A DNA stretch of 64,000 bases from Sinorhizobium fredii USDA 257 (GTDB taxonomy: Bacteria > Pseudomonadota > Alphaproteobacteria > Rhizobiales > Rhizobiaceae), in the NCBI RefSeq assembly GCF_000265205.3, contig NC_018000.1, positions 4,836,001-4,900,000 on the forward strand, given 5' to 3'. The position numbers were made by a program, and so were the translations under genes. Shown here one piece after another: positions 63,321 through 64,000 of this stretch. The notes beneath the pieces are model-generated. The model saw only the letters and a list, made by a program, of their open reading frames with translations, had not been told where the DNA came from and ran no database searches. Every line of letters starts with the position of its first letter. Within the stretch, counting starts at the first letter, position 1.

Positions 63321-64000
63321 CCGAAGCCGTCCTTTTCAAGAATGTCGATATCATCTTCGGCAAGAACCCCCAGCCTGCCCTGCAGATGGTCGACCAGGGC
63401 AAGACCCGCGACGAGATCGGCGCGGCCACGGGCCACGTGCTCGGCGTTGCCGGTGCCTCGCTGGCGATCCACGAAGGCGAGATCCTCGTGCTGATGGGCC
63501 TGTCCGGCTCCGGCAAGTCGACGCTGCTCCGAGCCGTCAATGGCCTGGCCCCGGTCGTGCGCGGCGAGGTCGAGGTAAAGACCCCGGGCGGATCGCTGAA
63601 CCCATATCGGTGCAATGCCAAGGCCTTGCGCGACTTCCGCATGCACATTGTGTCGATGGTCTTCCAGCAATTCGCCCTGCTTCCCTGGCGCACGGTGGCC
63701 GACAATGTCGGCTTCGGCCTCGAACTGGCCGGCGTTGCCGACGCCGAGCGAAAGAAGCGCGTCGGCGAGCAGCTTGAACTCGTCAATCTGGCCAAATGGG
63801 CAGACCGCAAGGTGAACGAGCTTTCGGGCGGCATGCAGCAGCGCGTCGGCCTGGCGCGGGCTTTCGCCACCGGCGCCCCCATCCTGTTGATGGACGAGCC
63901 GTTCTCGGCCCTCGACCCGCTGATCCGCACGCGCCTGCAGGACGAGTTGCTCGAGTTCCAGCGGCGGCTGAAGAAGACGATCATCTTCGTCAGCCACGAC
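63317..64000 (+). CDS. choV: choline ABC transporter, ATP-binding protein (3' end outside window)
   Basis: 228 codons visible. Walker A GLSGSGKST, Q loop QQFALLPWRT, signature LSGGMQQRVGLARA, Walker B ILLMDEPFSALDP, and the H loop begins at the window end (VSHD). The ProV/GbuA-type N-terminus (DEIGAATGHVLGVAGASLAI) is present. The regulatory CBS part, if any, lies outside. Confidence 0.95.
   Translation, partial: MTEAVLFKNVDIIFGKNPQPALQMVDQGKTRDEIGAATGHVLGVAGASLAIHEGEILVLMGLSGSGKSTLLRAVNGLAPVVRGEVEVKTPGGSLNPYRCNAKALRDFRMHIVSMVFQQFALLPWRTVADNVGFGLELAGVADAERKKRVGEQLELVNLAKWADRKVNELSGGMQQRVGLARAFATGAPILLMDEPFSALDPLIRTRLQDELLEFQRRLKKTIIFVSHD

Overview
The window is a gene-dense, GC-rich chromosomal segment of an alphaproteobacterium, almost certainly a Sinorhizobium (Ensifer) species. 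Evidence: a fused trpE(G) gene behind a 14-codon trpL leader with three consecutive Trp codons, a ShmR-type haem receptor next to it, the choline uptake operon choXWV, an iron-responsive operator of the RirA type, and several copies of the palindromic mosaic repeats common between Rhizobiaceae genes. Nearly everything reads as core genome. I see no tRNA or rRNA gene, IS element, prophage, CRISPR array or replication origin.

Layout. 0-3.6 kb: end of a sensor kinase, a frameshifted tyrosine phosphatase, a CsaA-like protein, proC, a YbjN protein, then a 490-bp gap holding a nested inverted-repeat element, and a BMFP protein. 3.7-10 kb (+): lgt, a MidA-type methyltransferase, pgeF, an M24-fold protein, a lipoprotein and prs. 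10-14.1 kb (-): a PEP-mutase-like enzyme, then an aldehyde dehydrogenase with its DUF779 partner and an AcoR-like regulator. 14.4-23 kb (+): benE, rplY, a GGDEF-EAL membrane protein with an orphan periplasmic binding protein, pth, ychF and two MaoC proteins; clpS lies on the other strand. 23-26.7 kb (-): apt, then cca, a Nudix hydrolase and a DUF1285 protein with overlapping ends. 27-33.8 kb (+): a MoxR/DUF58/DUF4159/VWA operon. 34-39.4 kb: stress and housekeeping genes ending in an ECF sigma/anti-sigma pair. 39.6-49.6 kb: leuA with a leucine-codon leader peptide, clpP, a HupE-like protein, queF, a CDF transporter, trpE(G) with its attenuator, and shmR. 49.7-53.4 kb: extensin-like protein, a frameshifted thioesterase, DUF1993 and fhs. 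53.5-60.2 kb (-): a tightly packed five-gene operon of unknown function built around an AAA+ ATPase. 60.4-64 kb: tdk and choXWV, with choV cut by the window end.

The best candidate for an undescribed system is the operon at 53.5-60.2 kb: a coiled-coil protein, an orphan protein, an AAA+ ATPase with an N-terminal hydrophobic stretch, a DUF6638-like protein and a membrane-anchored DUF2333 protein. Second-tier candidates are the GGDEF-EAL/binding-protein pair, the MoxR operon, and the element at 3055-3172, which folds into a three-way junction with no unpaired joining bases.

Three genes (near 808, 30612 and 50887) are each broken by one missing base in a C or G run. In all three, adding one base restores a family-like protein, which points to homopolymer undercalling in the assembly rather than real gene loss.
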